Shown: piece by piece, positions 47,744 to 56,526 of the stretch
Layout: every line of letters starts with the position of its first letter
How positions within the stretch are numbered: position 1 is the first letter of the stretch
From: Nitrospirota bacterium
Lineage (GTDB): Bacteria > Nitrospirota > Nitrospiria > Nitrospirales > Nitrospiraceae
Length of the DNA stretch: 64,000 nt
Assembly (NCBI GenBank): GCA_018971525.1
Contig: JAGXAR010000006.1
Span: 32,999 to 96,998 of the forward strand
Reading direction: 5' to 3'
Notes under the pieces: model-generated
The model's input: the letters and a program-made list of their open reading frames with translations, nothing else
The model's database searches: none
Told to the model about the DNA's origin: nothing
Translations under genes and position numbers: made by a program

Positions 47744-49567
47744 ATGCCTGTGAAGACCAGCCGGAAAACTTCGACCTCACGCACAACCCTCTCCCCAAAA
47801 CGACAAAGCCATACCTATTCCGAGCGCTGGGATCTCTCACATTTGGCAGAGGATCCGGTGCAGCGTTTCGAGGTCCTGTTGGGAGAGATCGAGTCCAAGG
47901 TGGCGCAATTTGAATCTGCGCGCGCCCAGCTCAGTCCGACCATGGCGACATCAATCCTCCACCCCCTGCTGACTCTCAGCGAAGACATCGCGGCTGCGTC
48001 GTCCCGGATCAGCGCCTATGCCTACCTCTGGTTCTCCGAAAATACCAAACACCTCGCCGCTCGTTCGTTTAAGACCAAGGTCGAGGAGCGGCTCACAGCG
48101 CTCCACAACCGACTGGTATTTTTCGACCTGTGGTGGCAGAGCGTCGATGAGGACAACGCGCGCCGACTCATGACCGGAACGGGCACGCTCCGGTATCATC
48201 TCGAAACCATTCGCCGGTTTAAACCTCACACGCTGTCTGAACCGGAAGAAAAAATCGTCAACATCAAGAACATCACGGGTCGCAGCGCAGTCCATTCGCT
48301 GTACGACGTCGTGACCAATGCCTTCACGTTCACGCTCACCGTCAAAGGCAAGCGGAAGACGATGACGCGCGAGGAACTGACGTCCTATCTCCGCCATGCA
48401 CAAGGACGACTGCGTGAAGCCGCCTATCGAGAGCTGTACCGTGTCTACGCTGATCAGCACGATCTGCTGGGCGAAATCTACAAGACCCTGGTCAACGACT
48501 GGAAAGCGGAGAATCTCCAGCTCCGCCGGTTCGCCTCTCCGATTGCCACCCGCAACCTCGGTAACGACATACCGGATGAAGCCGTGACATCGCTCCTGAG
48601 GGTCTGTCAGAAAAACGCAGGCATCTTCCAGCACTACTTCCGCATCAAAGCTCGCCTGTGCAAGATCAAGCCGATGAGCCGCTATCACATCTATGCGCCG
48701 CATCGCACGGAGCAGAAAGCTTATCGCTATCAGGATGCCGTCCGAATGTTGCTGGACGCCTATCGAGGATTCTCTCCGCAATTAGCTGAATTGGCGGAAC
48801 GGGTGGTTCATGAACGCCATATCGACGCGCGCACGAGGCCCGGGAAAATCGGGGGTGCCTATTGTTACAGCGTCGTCCCGGGTATGACCCCTTACGTGCT
48901 GCTGAACTTCACCGGCGAGGCGCGCGATATCGCGACGATGGCCCATGAGCTTGGCCATGCCGTCCACGGCATGCTGGCGGCGCGGCATTCTATGTTTACC
49001 TTCCATTCCACCCTTCCGCTGGCGGAAACAGCGTCGGTGTTCGGGGAACGCATCCTGTCCGATGCCCTCATGAACCAGGAACGGGACAAGAAGGTGAGGC
49101 AGGCACTCCTGCTCAACCAACTGGATGACATCTACGCCACGGTCCTCCGGCAGGCCTATTTCGTCCAATTTGAGAATCAGGCTCATGAGATGATCGCCCA
49201 GGGTGCGACCGTGAAGGATCTGGCCAAGACCTATCTGGCCGAGGTGCGGCAGCAGTTTGGAAAAGGAATCAAGGTCCCGGATGAGTTTCAATGGGAATGG
49301 CTGACCATTCCACACATCTTTGCCAGCCCCTTCTATTGCTACGCCTACAGCTTCGGCAACTTATTGGTGCTCGCCCTCTACCGGATGTATCAGAAGGAAG
49401 GGGCGGCGTTCGTGCCCAAGTATCTGGATTTGCTGAGTACCGGCGGGTCGGAGGCACCCCGGACGATTCTCGCCAAAGTCGGAGTCGATATGGCTTCTGA
49501 AGATTTTTGGCAATCGGGGTTCGCTACGATCCGCGAGATGGTCGATCAGCTGGAACGAACGCTGTAA
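47744..49567 (+). CDS. pepF: M3 family oligoendopeptidase (PepF/M3B-like)
   Basis: A 607-residue cytosolic zinc peptidase. The HExxH site is MAHELGHAVHGML (about 405-417), with the third ligand Glu in TASVFGERIL about 26 residues on. GGAYCYSVVPGMTPYVLLNF before it and FVQFENQAHEMIAQG after it are typical of the M3B group; YSERWDLSHLAED near the N-terminus is also typical. ATG 47744 follows GAAGGAG at good spacing; an ATG at 47726 lies within that ribosome site. It degrades peptides of moderate length. Confidence 0.92.
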   Translation: MPVKTSRKTSTSRTTLSPKRQSHTYSERWDLSHLAEDPVQRFEVLLGEIESKVAQFESARAQLSPTMATSILHPLLTLSEDIAAASSRISAYAYLWFSENTKHLAARSFKTKVEERLTALHNRLVFFDLWWQSVDEDNARRLMTGTGTLRYHLETIRRFKPHTLSEPEEKIVNIKNITGRSAVHSLYDVVTNAFTFTLTVKGKRKTMTREELTSYLRHAQGRLREAAYRELYRVYADQHDLLGEIYKTLVNDWKAENLQLRRFASPIATRNLGNDIPDEAVTSLLRVCQKNAGIFQHYFRIKARLCKIKPMSRYHIYAPHRTEQKAYRYQDAVRMLLDAYRGFSPQLAELAERVVHERHIDARTRPGKIGGAYCYSVVPGMTPYVLLNFTGEARDIATMAHELGHAVHGMLAARHSMFTFHSTLPLAETASVFGERILSDALMNQERDKKVRQALLLNQLDDIYATVLRQAYFVQFENQAHEMIAQGATVKDLAKTYLAEVRQQFGKGIKVPDEFQWEWLTIPHIFASPFYCYAYSFGNLLVLALYRMYQKEGAAFVPKYLDLLSTGGSEAPRTILAKVGVDMASEDFWQSGFATIREMVDQLERTL

Positions 49568-49642
49568 AACCGGCCTGCCCTTCCAGGACAAGAGGCATTC
49601 CCCATCTCCCTCATCACACCTGTTCCGCCCGCCCGCCCGCTC

Positions 49643-49671
49643 TTGACACATAGAGAGGACGGGCGTATCAT
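49643..49671 (+). promoter_or_regulatory. Strong putative promoter of bfd
   Basis: TTGACA, 17-bp spacer, TATCAT: six and five consensus matches. The start site would lie near 49678, just before the Fur-type box. Confidence 0.65.
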
Positions 49672-49681
49672 TGCATTAGTT

Positions 49682-49700
49682 GATAACGGTTATCATAATC
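49682..49700. promoter_or_regulatory. Fur-box-like operator
   Basis: GATAACGGTTATCATAATC matches the 19-bp E. coli Fur consensus at 15 positions. It follows directly the -10 box of the bfd promoter, where bound Fur would block transcription. Supports iron repression of bfd. Confidence 0.6.
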
Positions 49701-49745
49701 GTTACTAGAGCCATAACCCTCCTCGACGATGAAGGAGTACGGCCC

Positions 49746-49952
49746 ATGTACCTCTGTCTCTGTAAGGGAATTACTGATTCGGATGTCCGTGAAGCAGGAC
49801 AGGCCGGCATCGTCATGCCCTGCCAACTTAAAGCGAAGTTCGGACTGAAAGAGACAGGATGCTGCGGTCGCTGCTCAAAGAATATTCACGAGTTTGTGCA
49901 GATCGCGACGAGTGCGCACCAAGTGCCTTCCCCCGGTAGCGTACGAAGCTAA
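49746..49952 (+). CDS. bfd: Bfd-like [2Fe-2S] ferredoxin
   Basis: A 68-residue BFD-type protein. Cysteines C4, C6 and the GCCGRC pair near residues 40-43 give the CxC..CxxC cluster of bacterioferritin-associated ferredoxins, which reduce and release iron from bacterioferritin. Start ATG 49746 has a GAAGGAG site. A Fur-type box upstream fits iron-starvation induction. No bacterioferritin gene is in the window. Length is close to the usual 64 residues. Confidence 0.85.
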   Translation: MYLCLCKGITDSDVREAGQAGIVMPCQLKAKFGLKETGCCGRCSKNIHEFVQIATSAHQVPSPGSVRS

Positions 49953-50195
49953 GGCCTTCTCCCCCACCTTCCCCGACAAGACTGCCGCGACACCGATCCA
50001 CTTGCCATCGACAAGGACAATCCCGTCTCCATGCGCGGATAGACCGACGCCGGCGCATTGATTCAGAAATTGGCAAGAGAGAAGACGCACCCCGACAGGA
50101 AGGGACGCCCTCTGACTAGCAGATGCTGACAAACTATTTTCGACCCGGAGAAATACAAGCCTGGAGGAAGTCCCGGACGGCTCCAGCAGAGCCCA

Positions 50196-50319
50196 CAAGC
50201 TGTTCAAAAAGGCCGTCCAGCAAGGCCGCAGCGAGTGAAGGACCGAAGCGTACCCTCTGGGGTACGTTGAGGGTCTGAGCGATGCGAGAACGCCGCTGGC
50301 GGATTTTTTCAACAGCCTG
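50196..50319. repeat. Dispersed hairpin repeat, copy R7, flush with the flavodoxin stop
   Basis: About 124 bp. Ends are the variant ACAAGCTGTTCAAAAA and TTTTTTCAACAGCCTG: the two ends differ from the other copies but still pair with one another. The centre GCGTACCCTCTGGGGTACG is perfect. The next codon (TAG on minus) ends the flavodoxin gene. Confidence 0.88.
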
Positions 50320-50955
50320 CTAGTGAGAAGAGCCTCGCTGCATCATCACAGCAACTTCGGCCACACGCCGGCCCAATTCCTTGGCGTCGGCCATCTCCTT
50401 GTTGTCAATGCCGGGGCTATCTCCCTCGGTCGTCGCAGATGCGCCGAAGGCCCCGCCCCCACTGACCACGATCATCTGATTCCCCAGCATCGCAGCAAGG
50501 ATCGTGAGCATCGTCACTTCTTTGCCGCTTGAAATCTGCCCGCCGGTGGCAAAGGCCGCGCCGATCTTGTTCTTCATCTTGAATTCGGGGAACACACCGA
50601 ATTTGAACTGCCAGTTATCGAAGAAGGTTTTCACCTCGCCCGACATGTTCGACCAATAGACCGGCGATCCGACCACGACCGCGTCGGCGGAGAACAAATC
50701 ATCCGCCGTCACCTGGCCGACTCGTTTCAACAGCGCCTCGGTGCCGGGAACGCTCTTCACGCCATCGACCACCGCTTCGGCCATGCGCTCGGTGTTGCCG
50801 GAGAGCGAATGGTAGGTCACGAGCACCTTCACCAGCGGGGCCGGCTCGTCGGCAAAAGTCTCGCCTGAGCCAATGCCCGGTATCAGAAGAAGGACACAGA
50901 GAAATAGGGAGCCACTGGAGCGGAGTCGTGAAATACGGGTGAGATCAGAACACAT
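50320..50955 (-). CDS. Exported flavodoxin/WrbA-like protein
   Basis: A 211-residue protein whose C-terminal 165 residues form a flavodoxin fold of the WrbA/NAD(P)H:quinone oxidoreductase type: VKVLVTYHSLSGNTERMAEAV (FMN phosphate loop), VVGSPVYWSNMSGEVKTFFD, and AFATGGQISSGKEVTML with GGGAFGASA. Unusually, residues 1-38 read as a signal peptide (SLFLCVLLLIPGIGSGETFA), predicting export to the periplasm; family members are normally cytosolic. It follows a small zinc-ribbon gene by 44 bp. ATG 50955 has only a weak ribosome site. Confidence 0.8.
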   Translation of the reverse strand: MCSDLTRISRLRSSGSLFLCVLLLIPGIGSGETFADEPAPLVKVLVTYHSLSGNTERMAEAVVDGVKSVPGTEALLKRVGQVTADDLFSADAVVVGSPVYWSNMSGEVKTFFDNWQFKFGVFPEFKMKNKIGAAFATGGQISSGKEVTMLTILAAMLGNQMIVVSGGGAFGASATTEGDSPGIDNKEMADAKELGRRVAEVAVMMQRGSSH

Positions 50956-50999
50956 CGACTCACAGAGAGAAGAGAGCGGCGCGCAGGAGCGGCGCCGAG

Positions 51000-51185
51000 T
51001 CAACGACGGAACGTTTCCTCTTCCATACGCTCTTCGACGGAGACGTCCGTGAGTGCTCCACGATAATCGCACTTGTGACAGCGAACACGCCATGCTTCGA
51101 TCCACTTTTCCTGCACATACGACTGCCGGCACTGCGGGCAAACAAACACGCCTTTGACGTAATGGACTTTCCGCGTCTCTTTCAT
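51000..51185 (-). CDS. Small zinc-ribbon protein
   Basis: A 61-residue protein with two Cys pairs, FVCPQCRQSYV and VRCHKCDYRG, spaced as a zinc ribbon. Ribosome site AGGGAGGGG before ATG 51185. It lies directly upstream of the exported flavodoxin gene in the same orientation and probably shares its transcript. Function unknown. Confidence 0.65.
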   Translation of the reverse strand: MKETRKVHYVKGVFVCPQCRQSYVQEKWIEAWRVRCHKCDYRGALTDVSVEERMEEETFRR

Positions 51186-51467
51186 GCGCCCCTCCCTTGC
51201 TTAAGCTGGCCGAGGATGGCATAGCCGACCGCGCGATTGCAAGACACTCTTAGCCCGCATTGCTCATGAGCGCTACTGCTGCAATCGCTGATCCGATGTG
51301 ACGGCGAGCCTTCGGCCGGCGGGCTCGCCCCCCGGATCCTCACCGTACTGTTGGGGACCGGCGCCCTTCTTTTTGGCGCCTGTCCCTATCCGAGGAATAG
51401 TGGGACAGGCACTGCCGCAGGCGGCCTCCGGCTTGACTCGTCTCCAGAGGGCCGATAGGATGCCGCG

Positions 51468-51935
51468 GTGCAACGACAACGACCACTTGCGCTTCTGTTC
51501 ATCCTCCTCCTGTCCTTCCCCTGTTGTACGCAAGCGGGAAACGATCAAGCCCCGCCGGGACTGATTCCCATCACCCTCCCGGGCGGCACGATCATCTATG
51601 CGGAGTTGGCCGACACGCCCAAGGAACGTGCAGAGGGATTGATGTACCGCGAGCATTTAGGCCCCGACCGCGGCATGCTCTTTACGTTTTCACAGGCGCA
51701 GGCCTGGGTGTTTTGGATGAAGAACACGAAGATCCCGCTCGACATTATTTGGATGGATGGGAAAAAACAGATCATCCATATGGAGCAGAATGTCCCGATC
51801 TGCACGAAAACGGACGACAGCTGCCCTCAATATCGGCCGAATGACGAGGCCCTCTATGTCCTGGAACTCGCGGGAGGACGGGCTGAGAGTTTGAAATTGC
51901 AGCGAGGATCGAAACTTCAGTTCCGGGTACCGTAG
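51468..51935 (+). CDS. DUF192 family exported protein
   Basis: A 155-residue protein; GTG start, hydrophobic N-terminus LLFILLLSFPCCTQA (signal peptide or lipoprotein signal with Cys19/Cys20). The DUF192 core is clear: ELADTPKERAEGLMYREHLGPDRGMLF, WVFWMKNTKIPLDIIWMD, VLELAGGRAE. The fold is known, the function is not. The stop codon TAG is followed by CAGACTACAGAAAAAG, a variant repeat end. The 231 bp before it hold a GGCGCC..GGCGCC hairpin (about 51361-51381) and no gene. Confidence 0.85.
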   Translation: MQRQRPLALLFILLLSFPCCTQAGNDQAPPGLIPITLPGGTIIYAELADTPKERAEGLMYREHLGPDRGMLFTFSQAQAWVFWMKNTKIPLDIIWMDGKKQIIHMEQNVPICTKTDDSCPQYRPNDEALYVLELAGGRAESLKLQRGSKLQFRVP

Positions 51936-52005
51936 CAGACTACAGAAAAAGTATTGTGGCACGGGCCAAACTCAATGGCCCGCATAGTAACAGGATATGC
52001 CCCCA

Positions 52006-52200
52006 CAGGATGCTCAAAAAGTTCGTCCAGCAAGGCCGCAGCGAGTGAAGGGCCGAGGCGTACCCTCTGGGGGCGCACGGTGCGACGAATAAGGAGCACC
52101 AAGTCTGTGCGCGCCGCCGAGTGGTGAGGCGGCCGGGTCCCCGTTGAGGGTCTGAACGATGCGAGAACGCCGCTGGCGGACTTTTTCAGCATCTTGCAAG
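52006..52200. repeat. Dispersed hairpin repeat, copy R8, with internal insert, flush with the relA stop
   Basis: About 195 bp from CAGGATGCTCAAAAA. The arms match R7, but the central loop is enlarged by about 70 bp (52071-52142) rich in GCGC and GGAGC. The right end is CAGCATCTTGCAAG and the next codon (TAG on minus) is the relA stop. Confidence 0.85.
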
Positions 52201-54381
52201 CTAAGAGCGTTCCTGCCAGGCCCGTAGCCGTCTAGCCGTAATCACCCCGTCCACACGCTCGACGGCTTTCAGTACCTGATCGAGGTGCTGAGTGCCTGAA
52301 ACTTCCACAACAAAATCCAGCACGGCTTTCTGATCCTCCCGCGTCGTGATCTCGGCGCGGCTGATGTTGGCATGGCATTCCGCAATCGCGGAAGACACGT
52401 TCGCCAGCACCCCGGGCTTATCGACAGCCACGATGGACACTTTGACCGAATGCGTACTGGGTGTGGCAGAGTCCCACTCCACTTCCACCAGCCGTTCCTT
52501 GTCGTAGTCCAGGGCCGCAAGATTCGGGCAGTCGACGGCATGGATCGTCAGCCCGCGCCCGCGAGTGATATACCCGAGGATGCGGTCGCCGGGCACGGGA
52601 TGGCAACAGCGCGACAGCTGCATCAGTAGATCCCGTGACCCTTTGACCTGTACGCCGGTGCCGTCGCTCTTCCCACCTATCGCTTTACGCGGGGCGGGAC
52701 GTTCTTGAGCCGGCGTCGGCGCCCCGGATGGCGGGGCCGTCAGTTTGCCGATGACCTGCGACGTCGCCACGCGGCCGAATCCTATCGCCGCAGCCAATTC
52801 GTCGGTACTGTCGAATCCCGACTGACGAGCGGCGTCCAACAGCTCCGCCGATTTGAACATCCGGGCCGGCGCCATCCCCTGACGGCGGAATTCAGACTCC
52901 AGTAAACGACGGCCGATCTCGACACTCCGCTTCTGCTCTTCAATCTTGATCCAATGTTTGATTTTGGTCTTCGCGCGCGAGGTGCGGACAAATTTCAACC
53001 AGTCTTTGTGCGGCGTTTGCGTGGGGGACGTCAGGATTTCCACCGTATCTCCGCTGACCAGCTGATGCTTGAGCGGAACGATCTTCCCGTCCACCTTGGC
53101 CCCGACACAATGGTCGCCGACCTCGGTGTGAATCGCATACGCAAAATCGATAGGCGTCGATCCTTTCGGCAACTCTTTGACGATCCCTTTGGGCGTGAAC
53201 ACGTACACGACATCATGGAAGAGATCGAGCTTGACGGAATCCATGAATTGCCGATTATCCGTCAAGTCTTCCTGCCATTCGACGAACTGGTGCAGCCAGC
53301 CGAACGCCTTACTGTCACGATCTGCAATGGCCCCTTGTTCCTTATACTTCCAGTGCGCGGCAATGCCCTGCTCGGCGATACGATGCATCTCCTCCGTGCG
53401 GATCTGAAACTCGACGTGTTCCCCCTTCGGGCCCACCACCGTCGTATGCAGAGACTGATAGAGATTGGATTTTGGAATCGCGACGTAGTCTTTGAAGCGC
53501 CCGGGCACCGGCCGCCAGAGTGAATGAATCACCCCGAGCAAGGCGTAGCAGTTCATCTTGGTATCGGTCACGATCCGCAGCGCAGTCAGATCGTAGACCT
53601 CTTCGAACGTAATCGACTGCTTATTCATTTTTTGGTAAATGCCATAGAGATGTTTGGGGCGCCCGTAGACTTGTCCGACCAACCCGTTCTCTTGCATGGC
53701 CTTCTGCACGAGTTCCGTCACTTCGTCGATGTACTGCTGCCGGTCCTCGTCCCGTTTCGCCACGCGGATGCGCAACGTCTCGTAGACCTCCGGCTTGAGG
53801 TGCTTGAGACAGAGATCTTCCAGCTCGTTCTTGATCCACCCGATTCCCAGGCGATTGGCCAGCGGCCCGTAGATCTCCAGCGTTTCCTGGGCGATCGCCT
53901 GTCGCTTGGCCGCGCTGAGATGCTCCAAGGTGCGCATATTGTGCAGCCGGTCGGCGAGCTTGATGAGGACGACCCGGATGTCGTCCGCCATCGAGAGCAC
54001 CATCTTGCGGAAATTCTCCGCCTGTTTTTCCTCATAGCTCCGGAACGTGATCTTGCCGATCTTGGTCACGCCGTCGACCAGATGCACCACGTCCTTCCCG
54101 AACTCCGATTCGAGTTCGTCAGCCGTGGCGACGGTATCTTCCAGAGTATCATGCAGCAGGGCCGCGACGATGGCGGTGACATCCGCTTTGAGCGAGGTGA
54201 GGACTCCGGCGACGGCGATCGGATGTTGAAGGTAGGGTTCTCCGGACCGGCGAAGCTGCCCTGCATGCGCTTTCGCAGAAAACTCGTAGGCCTTACGGAC
54301 TAGGCCGAGGTCGGCATCAGCATAATAGCTCTTGAGTCGATCCAGCAGCTGGTCGAGATCTGTAACGGTTTCGTAGACCAT
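52201..54381 (-). CDS. relA: RelA/SpoT bifunctional (p)ppGpp synthetase/hydrolase
   Basis: Makes and degrades the stringent-response alarmone. The 726-residue protein has the HD hydrolase domain (HPIAVAGVL, AALLHDTLEDT, about residues 47-85), the synthetase domain (about 240-350, RPKHLYGIYQKM, YDLTALRIVTD, GPKGEHVEFQIRT), TGS domain (FTPKGIVKELPKGSTPIDFAYAIH), and C-terminal ACT domain. HDTLED implies active hydrolysis. It starts 3 bp after the recJ stop, so the two are probably co-transcribed. Confidence 0.95.
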   Translation of the reverse strand: MVYETVTDLDQLLDRLKSYYADADLGLVRKAYEFSAKAHAGQLRRSGEPYLQHPIAVAGVLTSLKADVTAIVAALLHDTLEDTVATADELESEFGKDVVHLVDGVTKIGKITFRSYEEKQAENFRKMVLSMADDIRVVLIKLADRLHNMRTLEHLSAAKRQAIAQETLEIYGPLANRLGIGWIKNELEDLCLKHLKPEVYETLRIRVAKRDEDRQQYIDEVTELVQKAMQENGLVGQVYGRPKHLYGIYQKMNKQSITFEEVYDLTALRIVTDTKMNCYALLGVIHSLWRPVPGRFKDYVAIPKSNLYQSLHTTVVGPKGEHVEFQIRTEEMHRIAEQGIAAHWKYKEQGAIADRDSKAFGWLHQFVEWQEDLTDNRQFMDSVKLDLFHDVVYVFTPKGIVKELPKGSTPIDFAYAIHTEVGDHCVGAKVDGKIVPLKHQLVSGDTVEILTSPTQTPHKDWLKFVRTSRAKTKIKHWIKIEEQKRSVEIGRRLLESEFRRQGMAPARMFKSAELLDAARQSGFDSTDELAAAIGFGRVATSQVIGKLTAPPSGAPTPAQERPAPRKAIGGKSDGTGVQVKGSRDLLMQLSRCCHPVPGDRILGYITRGRGLTIHAVDCPNLAALDYDKERLVEVEWDSATPSTHSVKVSIVAVDKPGVLANVSSAIAECHANISRAEITTREDQKAVLDFVVEVSGTQHLDQVLKAVERVDGVITARRLRAWQERS

Positions 54382-54384
54382 AGC

Positions 54385-56082
54385 TCACTCAATCACGCTC
54401 GGTCTGACATCGCGGATGCGGAGCTGAATCCGGTCACGGCCGTTCCAGTGATTCAGCTCCGGCGTGAAGGCCAGATCGACCGGGGCGCGGGACGGAATAC
54501 CCCGCTCCAGCAACGACTTCATGCCGAATCCGATGCTGTCGAACGGCAGCGACGCCCCTTGCCGCACGGTCATTTTCAGATGCTTCTCGCCGACGGTGCG
54601 TGAATCCATGACTTCGAGACGGGTCACCGCAAACGTGGGCTCCGGATTGCCTGCGCCGAACGGATGCAGCGAACCGATTTCCTGGATCAACTGCATCGTC
54701 ACTTCGTCCAGGCGCAGCTCCGCGTCGACGTCCAACGTCGGGACCTTGGCGCCGTCGCGGGTCCACCCGGCCACCACATCGGAGAATCGGGCACGAAATT
54801 CGTCGATCCGGGACTCGCGAATCGTCACCCCTGCGGCACTCGGATGCCCACCGAAGGCCTCCAACATCTCCCGACAGGCAGCCAGTCCTTGATAAAGATC
54901 GAACCCGCCGGTGGTCCGCGCCGAGCCTTTGGCAATGCCCTGCTCGTTGATGGCCATGACAATCGCCGGGCGTTGAAACCGATCGACCAGGCGCGCCGCG
55001 ACAATGCCGACAACCCCAAGATGCCATTGCCGGGAGGCCAGTACCAGTGCGGGCGGCAACTCTTGATCCTTCAACGAGGCCAGCGCCTCCGCCATGATAT
55101 CCACCTCGATGCGCTGCCGTTCCCGATTCAGCTGCTCAAGCCGATCGGCCAACTGCTGCGCCTCGGCCGGGTTGTCGGTCGTCAACAATCGCACGCCCAA
55201 CATGGCATCGTCCAATCGCCCTGCGGCATTGATGCGCGGCGCCAGCTTGAAGGCGATCGTTTCCGCCGTGCAATCCCGCGTCACCCCCGCCACCTGCTTC
55301 AACGCCCGAACGCCGCAGCGCGCGCCGCGCGACAACTGGACCATTCCTTCGCGCACAAAGCTCCGGTTCTCATCGTGCAAGGGCACGACATCGGCGACCG
55401 TCGCCAACGCCACAAGATCGAGCAACGACTCCAGCGGCACCCCGGCAACCCCGTAGCGCAGCTGATAGGCCTGCGCCACTTTATAGGCCAGCGCGGCGGA
55501 ACAGAGGCCTCGAAAGGGATAAAGTGCACCGGCTCGATGGGGGTTGAGCACCGCCACAGCCGGCGGCATCTGCTCGTCGGTCTGGTGGTGGTCCGTCACC
55601 ACCACATCCATGCCGAGCCGGGCCGCCAAGGCGATTTCTTTATGCGAGGTCGTGCCGCAGTCGGAGGTCACCAACAGCGAGATGCCTTCGTCATGTAAGC
55701 GCTGAACGGCGCCGAGGTTGAGTCCATAGCCTTCGCGGAGACGATGGGGGACATAGGCGCGAACCTGTGCGCGCAACCCGCCAAAGAAGGACATGTACAC
55801 GCTGGTCGCCGTAATCCCGTCGACATCGTAGTCGCCGTAAAAACAGATCGGCTCCTGAGTCGTCACGGCGCGATGCAACCGTTCGACCGCCTGCTCCATG
55901 TCGGGGATCAAAAACGGATCATGCGGCGACTGCAGCGACATCCATGTCGTCGCTTCATCCGGCGTGGTCACACCGCGAGCCAGAAACAGTGAAGCCGTGG
56001 CAGGAGAAATCGAGAGGGCCCGGGCTAAAAACGCCCGCTGAGAAAGATTGATATCACGGAAGACCCAGAGCTTGGACTTCAT
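54385..56082 (-). CDS. recJ: Single-stranded-DNA exonuclease RecJ
   Basis: RecJ degrades single-stranded DNA 5' to 3' in recombination and repair. The 565-residue protein has the DHH signature FYGDYDVDGITATSVY (about 79-94), VTDHHQTDEQMP (about 174), NPHRAGALYPFRGLCSAALAYK, the DHHA1 region with GGHPSAAGVTI, and C-terminal OB fold. Standard length. Ribosome site AGAGG before ATG 56082. It lies 197 bp downstream of pup and 3 bp before relA. Confidence 0.95.
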   Translation of the reverse strand: MKSKLWVFRDINLSQRAFLARALSISPATASLFLARGVTTPDEATTWMSLQSPHDPFLIPDMEQAVERLHRAVTTQEPICFYGDYDVDGITATSVYMSFFGGLRAQVRAYVPHRLREGYGLNLGAVQRLHDEGISLLVTSDCGTTSHKEIALAARLGMDVVVTDHHQTDEQMPPAVAVLNPHRAGALYPFRGLCSAALAYKVAQAYQLRYGVAGVPLESLLDLVALATVADVVPLHDENRSFVREGMVQLSRGARCGVRALKQVAGVTRDCTAETIAFKLAPRINAAGRLDDAMLGVRLLTTDNPAEAQQLADRLEQLNRERQRIEVDIMAEALASLKDQELPPALVLASRQWHLGVVGIVAARLVDRFQRPAIVMAINEQGIAKGSARTTGGFDLYQGLAACREMLEAFGGHPSAAGVTIRESRIDEFRARFSDVVAGWTRDGAKVPTLDVDAELRLDEVTMQLIQEIGSLHPFGAGNPEPTFAVTRLEVMDSRTVGEKHLKMTVRQGASLPFDSIGFGMKSLLERGIPSRAPVDLAFTPELNHWNGRDRIQLRIRDVRPSVIE

Positions 56083-56279
56083 GAAGACCTCTTGAATGGT
56101 TCTGAGTCTCGACCGAAGCTAACTATCTGAGAATTAAAGGGATACTAGCCGCTCAGCCCTGCGTTGTCAAACCGGAGAACGTGGAGTCGCGCCGGCGACG
56201 GACGGAGCCAGGACCCTGAACACCGGAGTGCGATGAGGAGGAAGGAAAAGGAGGGAGTAGGTCCAGCAGACTGCCGGCG
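56083..56279. other. pup-recJ intergenic sequence
   Basis: About 200 bp. Pyrimidine-rich and then GGAGCCAGGACCC-like sequence on the plus strand; no gene. No convincing rho-independent terminator after pup was found, so read-through into recJ is possible. Confidence 0.4.
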
Positions 56280-56477
56280 CTACTCCCCCCCCTTTTGCAC
56301 GTAGTTCTTGACGAATTCTTCTGCGTTCGTTTCGAGCACGTCGTCGATATCATCGACCAGCTTATCGATGTCTTCTTTCATCTTCTTGCCGGCTTCGACG
56401 ACCTTTGGATTGGCCTTGACCTCTTCCTTCCCCTGAGGCTCTCGCCTGGGTTCCTGCTTGCGCTCCTGTTTCTCCAT
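56280..56477 (-). CDS. pup: Pup/UBact: prokaryotic ubiquitin-like protein, unlinked from the proteasome cluster
   Basis: A 65-residue protein, MEKQERKQEPRREPQGKEEV at the N-terminus, then a helical region (EAGKKMKEDIDKLVDDIDD) and C-terminus FVKNYVQKGGE. The Arg/Lys/Gln/Glu-rich disordered start, acidic coiled-coil middle and Gly-Gly-Glu end are the Pup/UBact signature; the type seen in Gram-negative bacteria was named UBact by Lehmann and colleagues. Because the last residue is Glu, no deamidation is needed before PafA uses it. A good GGAGGT ribosome site stands 6 bp before the ATG. It lies 45 kb from prcB, between hppA and recJ. The frame is open 15 codons upstream but ATG 56477 is clearly the start. 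Confidence 0.92.
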   Translation of the reverse strand: MEKQERKQEPRREPQGKEEVKANPKVVEAGKKMKEDIDKLVDDIDDVLETNAEEFVKNYVQKGGE

Positions 56478-56526
56478 CCGAGCACCTCCCGTGTTTCTGG
56501 GAAACTCTCGTGGATCAGCCACCAGC

